Shown: positions 54,836 to 63,914, numbered from the stretch's first letter. The stretch is DNA of 64,000 nucleotides from Bacillus sp. FJAT-29814 (GCF_001510715.1 NZ_LMTJ01000011.1:32385-96384); one strand, 5' to 3'. Notes: generated by a model from the letters alone, not told the origin. Translations and numbers: made by a program.

Positions 54836-56449
54836 TTACCCAATTTCTTTTAGTGCCACTTCCTGATACGCCTTAAAAAACTCATCACAAAACGTATCCC
54901 ATTCGGCTGCGGCTTCAAGTGAAGCATCGCTGACTTCTCCCAACACAGGTCTCTGCAGGAGGTCCTCCAACTGCGCAGTGAATCGCTGCATAATAGCGGT
55001 CTCTGCACCCTCAAGCACATCCGCCACAAATTCCCCAGGCGGGTACCACTCGGCTACCCGGCCTAAATCGCGGTAGATTTGCGTCAGCAGCAGATTACGC
55101 GGACCTTCCCATTGCTCGTTCACTACGACATCCCGGAAAATCCGCGGCAACGAAGAAAACTCCTCCATCACCCCGTGACCGGCAAACACGGAAATGGCGT
55201 CACGCAATACCTCAGCCCCCTCATTAGTGGCGCAAATTTTTTGCAGCAGGACAAGCTCACGCAACATAAACAGCTTTTTCCTGATTTCCAGCGGCTGATC
55301 CGCCTTTATTCCCGGATTAAGTGGCTTCTCCAATTGCAGAAACATATCATAAATCTTAAAAGCGCCAGCCGTGGTCCGCTGTGCAGCATTTTCAATTTTC
55401 TTCAGTTTGCTGGCGGATAACGGGTAGTCCTTTACCTTTTTTCCAAACACCGACCGGAAATCGGCGTACAGATTGGCCTCACGGGAAGCACGGAGCATAA
55501 ACCCGGCACAGGCAATGCCGATTTCCAGCCGCGATAAAGTCAACACGATTCCAACCGCAACAGCGATTCCCCTATCCTTTGGACCAATTGGATAGGCAAT
55601 CGCCCCTTTGTATTGAATTTCTGCGGTTGGCAGCTCAGAAGTCCCCATCTTCCATTTAATTCGGTTAATTTCATATCCGTTTCGTTTTTCTTTCTCCTTA
55701 TCGCCAGGGAGCCAAGCTGGGACCACAAACGTAGATACTTTGTCAGTTCCAGAAATTTTTGCCGTAACAACCGAATAATCGGCATGTGCCGCAGAGCAGA
55801 AGAACTTGTTTCCATATAATCGATAATGCTGGCCGTCGGGAATAGCTTCTAAAACATTGGCCGGCAAATCCGAGCCGCCCTGAATTTCACTCATATACTG
55901 GGCGCCAATCGCAAACTCACCGTTCACGCCCTCCTTTGTATGCATTAAAACATCATAAAGCTCCGGATAAGCTTCGTCTGGAAACTGGTCCAATAGCGCC
56001 ACCAAGCCATGCGTACAGGTCAAGGGGCAGGTAACTCCGGCTTCGCCCAATTGATGAATCAGCATTCTTTTCACAAAGCTTTCCCAAGCTGGCATTTTGC
56101 TGGAGAATAGACCTTCGCCAAAAATCTCTGATTCAAGCTGGTGAACCTCCTGGGGCCGGACGATCCTGTCAATACGATGATTGAAGGCATCATAATGGAG
56201 CATGTATGGACGGACCTCAGGTCGGGCAATCCGCTCCGCCAGCCTATTCCATTTGGACGATACCACAGGTGCGAAATCTTGCAGCATTTTGCTAATTTCC
56301 CCAAACTGGTCTCCGATAAAATGTTGTGCAGCTTTTTGCAAAAACGGCTCATCGCGATACCAGTCGAGACTGTCCCGCTTTTGAAGAAACTCATCAAAGC
56401 TATACGTATTTTTCCCTCTGAGTTCAGTATCCTGAGAAGCTATGTTCAT
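54836..56449 (-). CDS. AidB-like acyl-CoA dehydrogenase family protein
   Basis: ATG 56449 follows GGAAGGTG; the frame stays open six codons upstream to a TTG. The ~537-residue protein fits the AidB/ACAD11 branch: TCTHGLVALL, MSEIQGGSDLPANVLEA (substrate/FAD region), an adaptive helix RLEIGIACAGFMLRAS, and the signature VNEQWEGPRNLLLTQIYRD near residue 415. It is longer than classical short-chain enzymes (~380 aa), as usual for AidB types. Substrate unknown. It is not part of the usual groES neighbourhood in B. subtilis, so it is a local insertion. Confidence 0.85.
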   Translation of the reverse strand: MNIASQDTELRGKNTYSFDEFLQKRDSLDWYRDEPFLQKAAQHFIGDQFGEISKMLQDFAPVVSSKWNRLAERIARPEVRPYMLHYDAFNHRIDRIVRPQEVHQLESEIFGEGLFSSKMPAWESFVKRMLIHQLGEAGVTCPLTCTHGLVALLDQFPDEAYPELYDVLMHTKEGVNGEFAIGAQYMSEIQGGSDLPANVLEAIPDGQHYRLYGNKFFCSAAHADYSVVTAKISGTDKVSTFVVPAWLPGDKEKEKRNGYEINRIKWKMGTSELPTAEIQYKGAIAYPIGPKDRGIAVAVGIVLTLSRLEIGIACAGFMLRASREANLYADFRSVFGKKVKDYPLSASKLKKIENAAQRTTAGAFKIYDMFLQLEKPLNPGIKADQPLEIRKKLFMLRELVLLQKICATNEGAEVLRDAISVFAGHGVMEEFSSLPRIFRDVVVNEQWEGPRNLLLTQIYRDLGRVAEWYPPGEFVADVLEGAETAIMQRFTAQLEDLLQRPVLGEVSDASLEAAAEWDTFCDEFFKAYQEVALKEIG

Positions 56450-56566
56450 TATTGTCACACCTTCCAAAGATTCTTAATTTTCAGTAATATTGTAAAGGTA
56501 AATATTGTAAGCGTCAAACAAATCCTAAAAATATAAAAAGGCCTGACTGTGTCAGACCTATTACGA

Positions 56567-56998
56567 TTATCTGTGTGCCCTTCGAAAGCGATATTGTTTC
56601 CATTGATAGTGAATAAAACAGCCGATGCAAAAACCAAGAATCGCTATAAATGCTGCTGCCGCTACCATAATCGTAAACACATAGCCAATTCCATTCCAGT
56701 CGAGTAAAAAGCCGGTAAAACCGACCGCAAGACAGGTAACGGCAATTTTTTGATTAAACTGCTGCTGCTCCCAGTCTTCAGGAATATATGCTTTAGGGTC
56801 TTTTTTTAAAAATATTTTTGCCAATTGCATAACCGGATTAAATCCAAATATCAAACCAGATAGACCGGCCAACAATGGCACTAACAATATCCATTCTTGA
56901 CCTGTTAGCCATGTTAGAATCACACTTAAAACAATCGTCCATTGGTTCGCCTTAACAAGTGGCCGCGGGATAGAACGAACAGAATTCCCCAAAGTCAA
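56567..56998 (-). CDS. DUF4395 family membrane protein
   Basis: This 143-residue protein has SIPRPLVKANQWTIVLSVIL at the N-terminus, the mark of DUF4395, and three or four hydrophobic helices (EWILLVPLLAGLSGLIFGFN, AVTCLAVGFTGFLLDW, IMVAAAAFIAILGFCIGCFI). The start is TTG 56998; no better start is present. Function unknown; in some genomes DUF4395 accompanies thioredoxin-like or sulphur genes. Confidence 0.75.
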   Translation of the reverse strand: MTLGNSVRSIPRPLVKANQWTIVLSVILTWLTGQEWILLVPLLAGLSGLIFGFNPVMQLAKIFLKKDPKAYIPEDWEQQQFNQKIAVTCLAVGFTGFLLDWNGIGYVFTIMVAAAAFIAILGFCIGCFIHYQWKQYRFRRAHR

Positions 56999-57078
56999 TT
57001 TAATTCCAACCTTTCATATTGGATTTATATACTATTTTATCGCCCTCTCTCCATTTTGTATAGTTATAATAACAAAAT

Positions 57079-57107
57079 GGGCGTTTCACTTAATTTGTGA
57101 AACGCCC
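57079..57107 (-). terminator. Terminator after rex
   Basis: GGGCGTTTCAC and GTGAAACGCCC form a perfect 11-bp stem with a 7-nt loop, followed on the minus strand by a T-rich stretch. It lies ten bases past the rex stop. Confidence 0.9.
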
Positions 57108-57116
57108 CTAAACCGA

Positions 57117-57773
57117 TTATTCTTCTATCTCTTCATCATTTGGATAATGCTTTAAGAAGTAGACCAGCGATTGCAGTTCAACGGCCAAGTCAATATGATG
57201 GACACGAATGCCGGGCGGTACATTTAACCTTGCCGGCGTGAAATTTAATATCCCTTTTACATTGGCTTTGACAATTTGGTCCGTAATCATTTGGGCAACG
57301 GGAGCGGGAACCGTAAGGATGACCACCGATATATTATCCGCCAGCAAACGCTCCTCCAAATCATTCAGCGCATAAATCGGGACATCGCCGATGGAAGTGC
57401 CAATTTTCCCCGGATCGACATCAAACGCGCATTCTATTTTCGTATTATTATTTTTCAAAAAATTATAATGCAAAAAGGCAGTCCCCAGATTACCGACCCC
57501 GATTAGCGCCACCTTTGTCAATTCGTCCTGATCCAGCGTCTTGCTGAAAAAGCTTAACAAGTAGTTGACATTATACCCGTAGCCTTTTTTTCCGAGGGCC
57601 CCAAAATAGGAAAAATCACGGCGGATTGTCGCAGAATCAACCTTTACTGCTTCACTTAATTCCGCTGAGGAAACCCTCTGCTTCCCGGAAGAGTGGAGAT
57701 TTTTCAAAAATCGGTAATATAAAGGCAGTCGTTTTGCCGTGGCCTGCGGTATTTTCGTTGTTTCATTTGCCAT
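57117..57773 (-). CDS. rex: Redox-sensing transcriptional repressor Rex
   Basis: This 218-residue protein has the Rex winged-helix N-terminus (RLPLYYRFLKNLHSSGKQRV, then ATIRRDFSYFGALGKKGYGY) and an NADH-binding Rossmann domain (VALIGVGNLGTAFLHYNF, about residues 89-106). The final helix LVYFLKHYPN is the domain-swapped end. Rex senses the NADH/NAD+ ratio and represses fermentation and respiration genes. It follows moaC by 14 bp on the same strand. Confidence 0.96.
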   Translation of the reverse strand: MANETTKIPQATAKRLPLYYRFLKNLHSSGKQRVSSAELSEAVKVDSATIRRDFSYFGALGKKGYGYNVNYLLSFFSKTLDQDELTKVALIGVGNLGTAFLHYNFLKNNNTKIECAFDVDPGKIGTSIGDVPIYALNDLEERLLADNISVVILTVPAPVAQMITDQIVKANVKGILNFTPARLNVPPGIRVHHIDLAVELQSLVYFLKHYPNDEEIEE

Positions 57774-57787
57774 ACTTCTACACCCCG

Positions 57788-58276
57788 TTACATTTCTCGT
57801 TTAAAATCGCCGTTTTTGCCGCCTGTTTTTTCAATTAAATAAGTTGGGCCAATCACCATTCCCTTATCCACGGCCTTGCACATATCGTACACGGTTAAGG
57901 CGCAAACCGAGGCTGCTGTCAGCGCTTCCATTTCAACACCTGTGCTGCCCTTTGTTTTAACCGATGCCTCTATATGTAATATATACTGCTGCTGAACCTC
58001 TTCCCAAGAGAAGCGGACATTTACCCCTGTCAACGGTATCGGATGGCACATTGGAATAATGTCCCAAGTTTTTTTGGCCGCCATTACTGCCGCCACTTGG
58101 GCCACCGCCAATACATCGCCTTTTTTCATTTCATGATTCGTTATTTTTTGATAAATTTCGTTGCTTACTGTTATGCTGGAACGGGCGATCGCCGTGCGTG
58201 CCGTTTCCGGCTTGTCGCTGACGTCAACCATCTTAGCTCTGCCTTCTTCATTAAAATGCGTAAAATCAGCCATCAT
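57788..58276 (-). CDS. moaC: Cyclic pyranopterin monophosphate synthase MoaC
   Basis: The 162-residue protein carries the MoaC blocks MVDVSDKPETARTAIA, GDVLAVAQVAAVMAAKKTWD, IPMCHPIPLTGV and GVEMEALTAASVCALTVYDM. It makes cyclic pyranopterin monophosphate in molybdenum cofactor synthesis. GGGAGG lies six bases before ATG 58276. It heads a two-gene unit with rex, as in B. subtilis. Confidence 0.96.
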   Translation of the reverse strand: MMADFTHFNEEGRAKMVDVSDKPETARTAIARSSITVSNEIYQKITNHEMKKGDVLAVAQVAAVMAAKKTWDIIPMCHPIPLTGVNVRFSWEEVQQQYILHIEASVKTKGSTGVEMEALTAASVCALTVYDMCKAVDKGMVIGPTYLIEKTGGKNGDFKREM

Positions 58277-58425
58277 TACATGCCTCCCATCAAATGATAC
58301 AATATTTTTTCACCAATGTCTGTGAAACTTTGAACTTTTATATACAAAAATTAAGCTTACCGCACTTTATTGCCGACCATCAAGGAATACGGTACACTAT
58401 TCATAGGTAATAGAGGTGACAAAAA

Positions 58426-60345
58426 ATGATTTTATTGCAGGTTAACCAACTTGAAAAATATTATGGTGCTGACCTTATTTTATCCAATATAAAGCTAGAA
58501 TTACAAACCCGGGACCGTGTTGCCCTTGTCGGACGGAACGGTGCGGGCAAATCTACACTGTTAAAAATAATCGCTGGGGAACTGGGCTATGATGGCGGTG
58601 AGATCATCAAACCAAAGGATGTCACAATTGGTTATTTGGCACAGAATACCGGCCTTGAATCCAATTTGTCCATTTGGGGAGAAATGCTGACCGTCTTTAC
58701 GGGCCTTCAGGATATGGAAAAATCACTTCGCAGGCTTGAAGCGCAAATGGCGGACCCCACTATCTTTGAAGATTCGGTAAAGTACGATCGGGTATTAAAA
58801 GAATATGACGAATTGCAAGTGAAATTTAAAGAACAGGGTGGCTATCAATATGAAGCTGATATTCGCTCCGTACTGCATGGTTTAAGTTTCCGGGACCATA
58901 ATGCGATGATTTCCAGTTTAAGCGGCGGACAAAAAACGCGTTTGGCACTGGGCAAACTCCTATTAACAAAGCCCAATATTTTAATTTTGGACGAGCCGAC
59001 CAACCATCTCGATATTGAGACATTATCCTGGCTAGAACAATACTTGCAGGGCTATGACGGAGCCATTTTAATCGTCTCGCACGATCGCTATTTTTTAGAT
59101 AAGGTAGTTACAGAGGTTTATGAAATTTCGCGCAAGCAGATACAACGTTTTCCCGGCAACTACAGTTCTTATCTTGAGCTAAAAGCCGCCAATTATGAAC
59201 GTGACATGAAGCTATATGAAAAACAGCAGGGAGAAATTGCGGCGCTTAAAGATTTTATTCAAAGGAATATAGCAAGGGCCACGACGACAAAGCGGGCCCA
59301 AAGCCGGCGGAAGAAGCTCGAAAAAATGGAGCTCGTCGACAGGCCGCTCGGCGATGAAAAATCTGCTAGCTTCTCGTTTGAAATTGAGCGCCAAAGCGGC
59401 AACGATGTGTTGACCGTTGATTCACTGGCGGTCGGTTATGATGGTGAAAAGGTGTCTGAAGGGATCTCCTTCCGCGTCTTTAAAGGCGACAGCATTGCGC
59501 TTGTCGGCCCAAATGGCATCGGTAAATCAACGCTGTTAAAGACCATCATTAAGCGATTGCCGCCCCTGGCAGGTTCAATTGCTTACGGAACCAATCTCTC
59601 CATCGGCTACTACGACCAGGAACAGGCAAATTTGACCTCGAATAAACGGGTACTGAACGAGCTATGGGACGAGTACCCGCTTAAACCGGAAAAGGAAATC
59701 CGAACAGTGCTGGGGAATTTCCTATTTTCCGGCGATGATGTTTTAAAAACAGTGTCATCCTTGAGTGGTGGTGAAAAAGCTCGCCTGGCTCTCGCCAAAC
59801 TAATGCTGGAAAAGGCAAATGTTTTAATTTTGGACGAGCCGACCAACCACCTTGACCTTGATAGCAAGGAAATTTTAGAGAATGCTTTGATTGATTATCC
59901 AGGGACCCTTTTGTTCGTCTCCCATGATCGGTATTTTATTAACAGGATTGCCACCAAGGTATTAGAGTTGAGTCCACAGGGCAGTACCGAATATCTTGGG
60001 GACTATGACTATTATGTTGAGAAAAAGCTCGAGCAGGAAGAATTAGCCGCGCTCGCCTTGGCCGCCGCCCAAAAGAAGACGGCTGCACTTGAGCCTGTGG
60101 ATAAATCCAGTTATCAACTGGATAAAGAGACGAAAAAGCTCGAACGCCAGCGAAAACGTAAATTGGAAGAGATTGAACTGCGGATTACTGAGCTTGAGGA
60201 GCAGATTGAAAGCTTCGAACAACAATTATGTGACCCGGAAGTGTTCCAGGACCACGAAAAGGTATTGGAAATCAATCTGAAGAACGAAAAAGCGAAGGCC
60301 GAACTCGATGAATTGATGGAAGAATGGGCGGAATTAGCCGAATAA
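58426..60345 (+). CDS. ydiF: ABC-F family ATPase (YdiF-like)
   Basis: The 639-residue protein has two ABC domains with Walker A GRNGAGKST and GPNGIGKST, signature SLSGGQKTRLALGK and SLSGGEKARLALAK, and Walker B ILILDEPTNHLD twice, with no membrane segments. The linker between them (about residues 240-310) and a charged C-terminal coiled coil (residues 555-639) are typical of ribosome-associated ABC-F proteins. AGGTGA precedes ATG 58426. Position upstream of the tsaD intergenic region matches ydiF. Confidence 0.94.
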   Translation: MILLQVNQLEKYYGADLILSNIKLELQTRDRVALVGRNGAGKSTLLKIIAGELGYDGGEIIKPKDVTIGYLAQNTGLESNLSIWGEMLTVFTGLQDMEKSLRRLEAQMADPTIFEDSVKYDRVLKEYDELQVKFKEQGGYQYEADIRSVLHGLSFRDHNAMISSLSGGQKTRLALGKLLLTKPNILILDEPTNHLDIETLSWLEQYLQGYDGAILIVSHDRYFLDKVVTEVYEISRKQIQRFPGNYSSYLELKAANYERDMKLYEKQQGEIAALKDFIQRNIARATTTKRAQSRRKKLEKMELVDRPLGDEKSASFSFEIERQSGNDVLTVDSLAVGYDGEKVSEGISFRVFKGDSIALVGPNGIGKSTLLKTIIKRLPPLAGSIAYGTNLSIGYYDQEQANLTSNKRVLNELWDEYPLKPEKEIRTVLGNFLFSGDDVLKTVSSLSGGEKARLALAKLMLEKANVLILDEPTNHLDLDSKEILENALIDYPGTLLFVSHDRYFINRIATKVLELSPQGSTEYLGDYDYYVEKKLEQEELAALALAAAQKKTAALEPVDKSSYQLDKETKKLERQRKRKLEEIELRITELEEQIESFEQQLCDPEVFQDHEKVLEINLKNEKAKAELDELMEEWAELAE

Positions 60346-60351
60346 TAAATA

Positions 60352-60378
60352 ACGCCGAGCCTTTAGGCTCGGTTTTTT
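60352..60378 (+). terminator. Terminator after ydiF
   Basis: CCGAGCC and GGCTCGG pair around a TTTA loop and are followed by TTTTTT. Confidence 0.93.
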
Positions 60379-60403
60379 GTTCAGATGTGGTGAGTTTGTA
60401 TTT

Positions 60404-60493
60404 TATCTACAAATTATGGATGGATATCTACAATTCTAGGGATATATCTACAATTTTGAAGGGATATCTACAAAATTTAAAGGATATCTACAA
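60404..60493. repeat. Five TATCTACAA boxes in 20-21-bp steps
   Basis: TATCTACAA starts at 60404, 60425, 60445, 60465 and 60485. The spacing of two helical turns puts all boxes on one face of the DNA. They resemble DnaA boxes with one or two changes and lie directly before a cluster of perfect ones. Confidence 0.85.
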
Positions 60494-60545
60494 TTGCCAT
60501 ATTTTCGACACATCCTTGTTTTCAATAAGGTCAAAAGGCCTACGT

Positions 60546-60702
60546 TTTCCACAAGGTTATCCACAATTAAAATACCATTATTTCAGGACTTCCCTTCGCT
60601 TTTCCACATTATCCACAGAAAAAGCCGAACTTATCCACACTATCAACATTAAAACGCGTTTTATCCACATTCTTACGATTTTTTTTAAAAAAAGTATCCA
60701 CA
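60546..60702 (+). promoter_or_regulatory. DnaA-box cluster between ydiF and tsaD
   Basis: Perfect TTATCCACA boxes lie at 60557-60565, 60609-60617, 60631-60639 and 60661-60669, all in the same direction. GTATCCACA (60694-60702) and TTTTCCACA (60546-60554) are near matches. As I recall, the gcp(tsaD)-ydiF interval of B. subtilis is one of the genome's stable DnaA-binding clusters, so this is a conserved DnaA-titration site. Confidence 0.85.
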
Positions 60703-60710
60703 AAACGTTT

Positions 60711-60893
60711 CAATCAAACGTCTGATTAAGAATATGCTTTACTAATCAATCGTTTGGCTAGTTTTGCACTATTTTTAAGAATCTAAGCCTATCTTGGCTT
60801 TGGGTCGCTTTAATCAAACGTTTGGTTAGTATTAGGCTATACTATACAAACGTTTATTTAGTTCGCCGGACTTTTTAATTAATCGTTTGATTA
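60711..60893. repeat. Array of five ATCAAACGTTTGAT-like palindromes
   Basis: Box centres lie at 60719.5, 60751.5, 60819.5, 60851.5 and 60884.5, giving steps of 32, 68, 32 and 33 bp. The best copy is AATCAAACGTTTGGTTAG (60812-60829). Palindromic boxes in regular steps suggest a DNA-binding protein array; the same pair occurs at 24.45 kb. Confidence 0.8.
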
Positions 60894-60904
60894 GTTTTTT
60901 CCAC

Positions 60905-60933
60905 TAAAAAACCCTCTCCTTAAAGGAAAGGGT
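60905..60933 (-). terminator. Terminator after tsaD
   Basis: ACCCTCTCCTT and AAGGAAAGGGT form an imperfect stem; on the minus strand it ends in TTTTTT and lies directly after the tsaD stop. Confidence 0.85.
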
Positions 60934-61953
60934 CTAATTATAAATTTCAATATCCAGGCCCGGATTTGCATTTAGAGCCAAATCGGCCCGGATGCCTTTT
61001 TCAAACATGACACTCCCGGCAGCGGCAATCATCGCCGCGTTATCCGTGCACAATTTTAACGGCGGAATGACCAGCTCGACGTCCCTGCCTGTAAAAGCAG
61101 CCTCAAGGGCATTTCTAAGCCCTTTATTGGCAGCAACCCCTCCGGCTACCAACACTTGCTTTACACCGTATTCAGCCACGGCATTAAGCGTCTTCGTTAC
61201 CAGCACGTCAATGACACTGGCTTGGAAGCTCGCCGCCAAATTCTCCGGAGCAATCGTTTCACCGCGTTGCTCGGCATTGTGGACTGTATTGATCACGGCT
61301 GATTTTAATCCGCTGAAGCTGAAATCATAAGAGCCTTCCTCAAGCCAAGCCCGTGGCAAATCAATCGTCGGACTGCCTTCGTGAGCCAAGCGGTCAATAT
61401 GCGGTCCGCCCGGATAGGGCATATTTAGTGTCCTCGCTACCTTATCATATGCTTCACCGGCCGCATCATCCCGGGTTTCACCAATTACCTCAAAGCTGCC
61501 GTGCTCTTTCATATAAACCAGTTCCGTGTGGCCGCCTGAAACGACCAGCGCCAATAAAGGAAACTGTAATTCGGTCACGAGCCGGTTCGCATAAATATGC
61601 CCCGCGATATGATGAACAGGGACAAGCGGCTTGTTATGGGCAAAAGCTAGCGCTTTGGCGGCATTTACCCCGATTAACAGTGCACCGACCAAGCCGGGAC
61701 CTTCTGTTACCGCAATCGCATCTACTTCAGCCATTGTAATCCCCGCTTGATTTAACGCCTCTTCCATGACAATCGTAATTTGCTCAACGTGGTGGCGCGA
61801 AGCTATCTCCGGAACTACGCCGCCAAAGCGCTTATGACTTTCAATCTGGGAGGCAACCACATTCGCCGCAATTTCACGGCCATTTTTTATGATCGCAACA
61901 GCTGTTTCATCGCAGCTTGTTTCAATTCCTAAAATCCATTGATCCTTTTTCAT
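60934..61953 (-). CDS. tsaD: tRNA N6-adenosine threonylcarbamoyltransferase TsaD
   Basis: ATG 61953 follows GGGTGA and overlaps the rimI stop by 4 bp; the longer frame begins with a GTG inside rimI. The 339-residue protein has ILGIETSCDETAVAI, the metal-binding VHHIAGHIYAN, VSGGHTEL, and LCTDNAAMIAAAG. With TsaB and TsaE it installs t6A at position 37 of ANN-decoding tRNAs. It is the last gene of the tsaE-tsaB-rimI-tsaD operon. Confidence 0.97.
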   Translation of the reverse strand: MKKDQWILGIETSCDETAVAIIKNGREIAANVVASQIESHKRFGGVVPEIASRHHVEQITIVMEEALNQAGITMAEVDAIAVTEGPGLVGALLIGVNAAKALAFAHNKPLVPVHHIAGHIYANRLVTELQFPLLALVVSGGHTELVYMKEHGSFEVIGETRDDAAGEAYDKVARTLNMPYPGGPHIDRLAHEGSPTIDLPRAWLEEGSYDFSFSGLKSAVINTVHNAEQRGETIAPENLAASFQASVIDVLVTKTLNAVAEYGVKQVLVAGGVAANKGLRNALEAAFTGRDVELVIPPLKLCTDNAAMIAAAGSVMFEKGIRADLALNANPGLDIEIYN

Positions 61954-62399
61954 AAATTCACCCACATTACTAATGCATCTTCCTGGTTATCCGAGTAATA
62001 GTTTTTGCGAATCCCGCCATTTTGGAATCCTAGTTTTCGGTATAAAGACTGGGCCACATGATTTGTCACTCTAACCTCCAGAGTCATGCTCCTTGCGCCC
62101 CTCTCCCTCGCAATGGACATCAGCTTGCGCAGCATCGCTTCTCCTAGCTTCTTGCCTCTATATTCAGGCAGAACCGCAATATTTGTCACGTGAGCCTCAT
62201 CAATGACAATCCAAACCCCGCAATACCCTATTACCTGATTATCCGTTTCAAGAACAAGATAAACCGCGAATTTATTGTTATATAATTCATTGTAAAAAGC
62301 TTCCCGACTCCATGGGACCGTAAATGAGGCATGTTCTACCTCCATTATTTGGTCCAGATCCTCTTCCCGCATATACCGAAAAACAAACGAATCTTCCAT
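61950..62399 (-). CDS. rimI: Ribosomal protein S18-alanine N-acetyltransferase RimI
   Basis: The 149-residue protein is a GNAT acetyltransferase: FRYMREEDLDQIMEVEHASF, the acetyl-CoA loop LPEYRGKKLGEAMLRKLM, and LEVRVTNHVAQSLYRKLGFQ, a segment typical of RimI. It acetylates the N-terminus of S18. It lies 12 bp after tsaB and overlaps tsaD, an order conserved in Bacilli. Confidence 0.95.
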   Translation of the reverse strand: MEDSFVFRYMREEDLDQIMEVEHASFTVPWSREAFYNELYNNKFAVYLVLETDNQVIGYCGVWIVIDEAHVTNIAVLPEYRGKKLGEAMLRKLMSIARERGARSMTLEVRVTNHVAQSLYRKLGFQNGGIRKNYYSDNQEDALVMWVNL

Positions 62400-62411
62400 T
62401 TCTCTCTACCC

Positions 62412-63119
62412 TTATCCATTTAAAGTTTTGCCCTTGGCCTCCAGCCATTTTGCCTCTGCCTCAGCCAGGCGAATGTAATTCGGAACAAATGTATGGATAT
62501 CCTCGCCCGGGATATCCTTGCCTAGTAGGGCTAGTTCAGCCGGACGGGGATTTTGTTCCGTGACCGTTGCAAACATCGCTTTGGCCTTCAGTACCTCTTC
62601 AATCTTTGCTCGATGAATCGGCAAATCATTCCCGATAAATAAAATGGGTTCATTGGATGAAGTTAATTTCTCAACCCAATCCGCCAACATGACCAATTGA
62701 TCCTGCTCTACGGCTACCAGGCTGCCATCCTTGTAATGATACAACCCTGTATAGACTTGTCCCCTGCGAGCATCAAATATTGGGGAAATATATCCGGAAA
62801 AATACCGCCCTGGCCCAGCAGCTAAAATCTCTAAACTGGAAATCCCGACAAGCGGGATATTCAGGGTCCATGCCAAGGTTTTGGCAATAGTCACACCAAT
62901 CCTTACACCGGTATAGGAGCCCGGACCTTTTGCCACGACAATTTTAGTCAAATCTGCAGGTGCCTTGCCGCAATCCTTCATTAAGGTTTGGATGGCCGGC
63001 ATGATACGGATGGAGTGGTTCTTTTTCAAGTTTGTTATATACTCGCCAAGTACCTGATCCTCTTCTAAAAGTGCTACCCCCAACGTGTAATTGGAAGTAT
63101 CGATTGATAATATCGTCAT
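62412..63119 (-). CDS. tsaB: TsaB, partner of TsaD in t6A synthesis
   Basis: The 235-residue protein has the TsaB start ILSIDTSNYTLGVALLEEDQ, the VAKGPGSYTGVRIGVTIAKT block and PIFDARRGQVYTGLY. It is the ASKHA-fold partner that dimerises with TsaD. Its ATG overlaps the tsaE stop by 4 bp, so translation is coupled. Confidence 0.95.
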   Translation of the reverse strand: MTILSIDTSNYTLGVALLEEDQVLGEYITNLKKNHSIRIMPAIQTLMKDCGKAPADLTKIVVAKGPGSYTGVRIGVTIAKTLAWTLNIPLVGISSLEILAAGPGRYFSGYISPIFDARRGQVYTGLYHYKDGSLVAVEQDQLVMLADWVEKLTSSNEPILFIGNDLPIHRAKIEEVLKAKAMFATVTEQNPRPAELALLGKDIPGEDIHTFVPNYIRLAEAEAKWLEAKGKTLNG

Positions 63120-63571
63120 TGAAAAAGCTCCTTACATAATTCCTCGTAACGTTTGCCCTTCGGCACGAGAACCAGTTTTCGTCGGTCCTCTTGTTCATGG
63201 TATAAGTAAATCGTCAACAGTTCAGTAGGCAGCTGTTCCTTAATCAGATGGGCCCATTCCACTACTGTTACACCATCGCCTTCAAAGTATTCATCAAAGC
63301 CGAGATCCTCCATGGCATCAGCAACACGATACACATCCATATGGTATAAGGGCAGCCGGCCCTGATATTCTTTTATAATCGTAAATGTCGGGCTATTGAC
63401 AGTACGCTTTATGTCCAAACCCTTAGCTAATCCCTTAGTAAAAGTGGTTTTTCCCGCACCTAAATCACCCTCCAGGGCGATCACATCCCCGGGCTGCAAT
63501 TGCCCACCCAATTTTTCAGCAAATTGCGCAGTCTCTTCCGAATTGGAAGTTACTAATTTAAATTTATCCAT
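63116..63571 (-). CDS. tsaE: TsaE, ATPase of t6A synthesis
   Basis: ATG 63571 follows AAAGGTGATG; a TTG six codons upstream is less likely. The ~151-residue P-loop protein has Walker A LEGDLGAGKTTFTKGLAKGL, SPTFTIIKEY, HMDVYR and VVEWAHLI. It powers the TsaB-TsaD complex. It is the first gene of the operon. Confidence 0.95.
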   Translation of the reverse strand: MDKFKLVTSNSEETAQFAEKLGGQLQPGDVIALEGDLGAGKTTFTKGLAKGLDIKRTVNSPTFTIIKEYQGRLPLYHMDVYRVADAMEDLGFDEYFEGDGVTVVEWAHLIKEQLPTELLTIYLYHEQEDRRKLVLVPKGKRYEELCKELFQ

Positions 63572-63625
63572 GCCATCACCTTTTAGCAATCTATATCCTC
63601 ATTGTACCTTAATTATTTGCAAAAA

Positions 63626-63650
63626 AAACCTTAGGAGCTCTCCTAAGGCT
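63626..63650 (-). terminator. Terminator between the tRNA genes and tsaE
   Basis: CCTTAGGA and TCCTAAGG flank a GCTC loop; on the minus strand eight T residues follow. It ends the rRNA-tRNA transcript coming from the right. Confidence 0.88.
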
Positions 63651-63730
63651 ATTTATTTCCTATGTATTTAAAAAATGAACATAAAAAAAGCCGAAACCGT
63701 GTTTCGAACTTCATTTATATGCTATAAAAG

Positions 63731-63807
63731 TGGCGGTCTGGACGGGACTCGAACCCGCGACCTCCTGCGTGACAGGCAGGCATTCTAACCAACTGAACTA
63801 CCAGACC
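63731..63807 (-). tRNA. tRNA-Asp (GTC)
   Basis: The minus strand folds as a 77-nt tRNA with GGTCTGG acceptor, TTCAGTTGGTTAGAA D-arm, anticodon GTC in CCTGTCACG, GGTTCGAGTCC T-arm and encoded CCA. Confidence 0.96.
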
Positions 63808-63810
63808 GAA

Positions 63811-63884
<74 letters not shown>

Positions 63885-63914
63885 ACAATAAGAATATAGT
63901 GTTTTAAAAACACA

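Noticed and set aside
60324..60725. Plus-strand open frame across the DnaA-box region
   Set aside because: It begins inside ydiF in another frame, has repeat-encoded residues and no ribosome-binding site; the region is regulatory.
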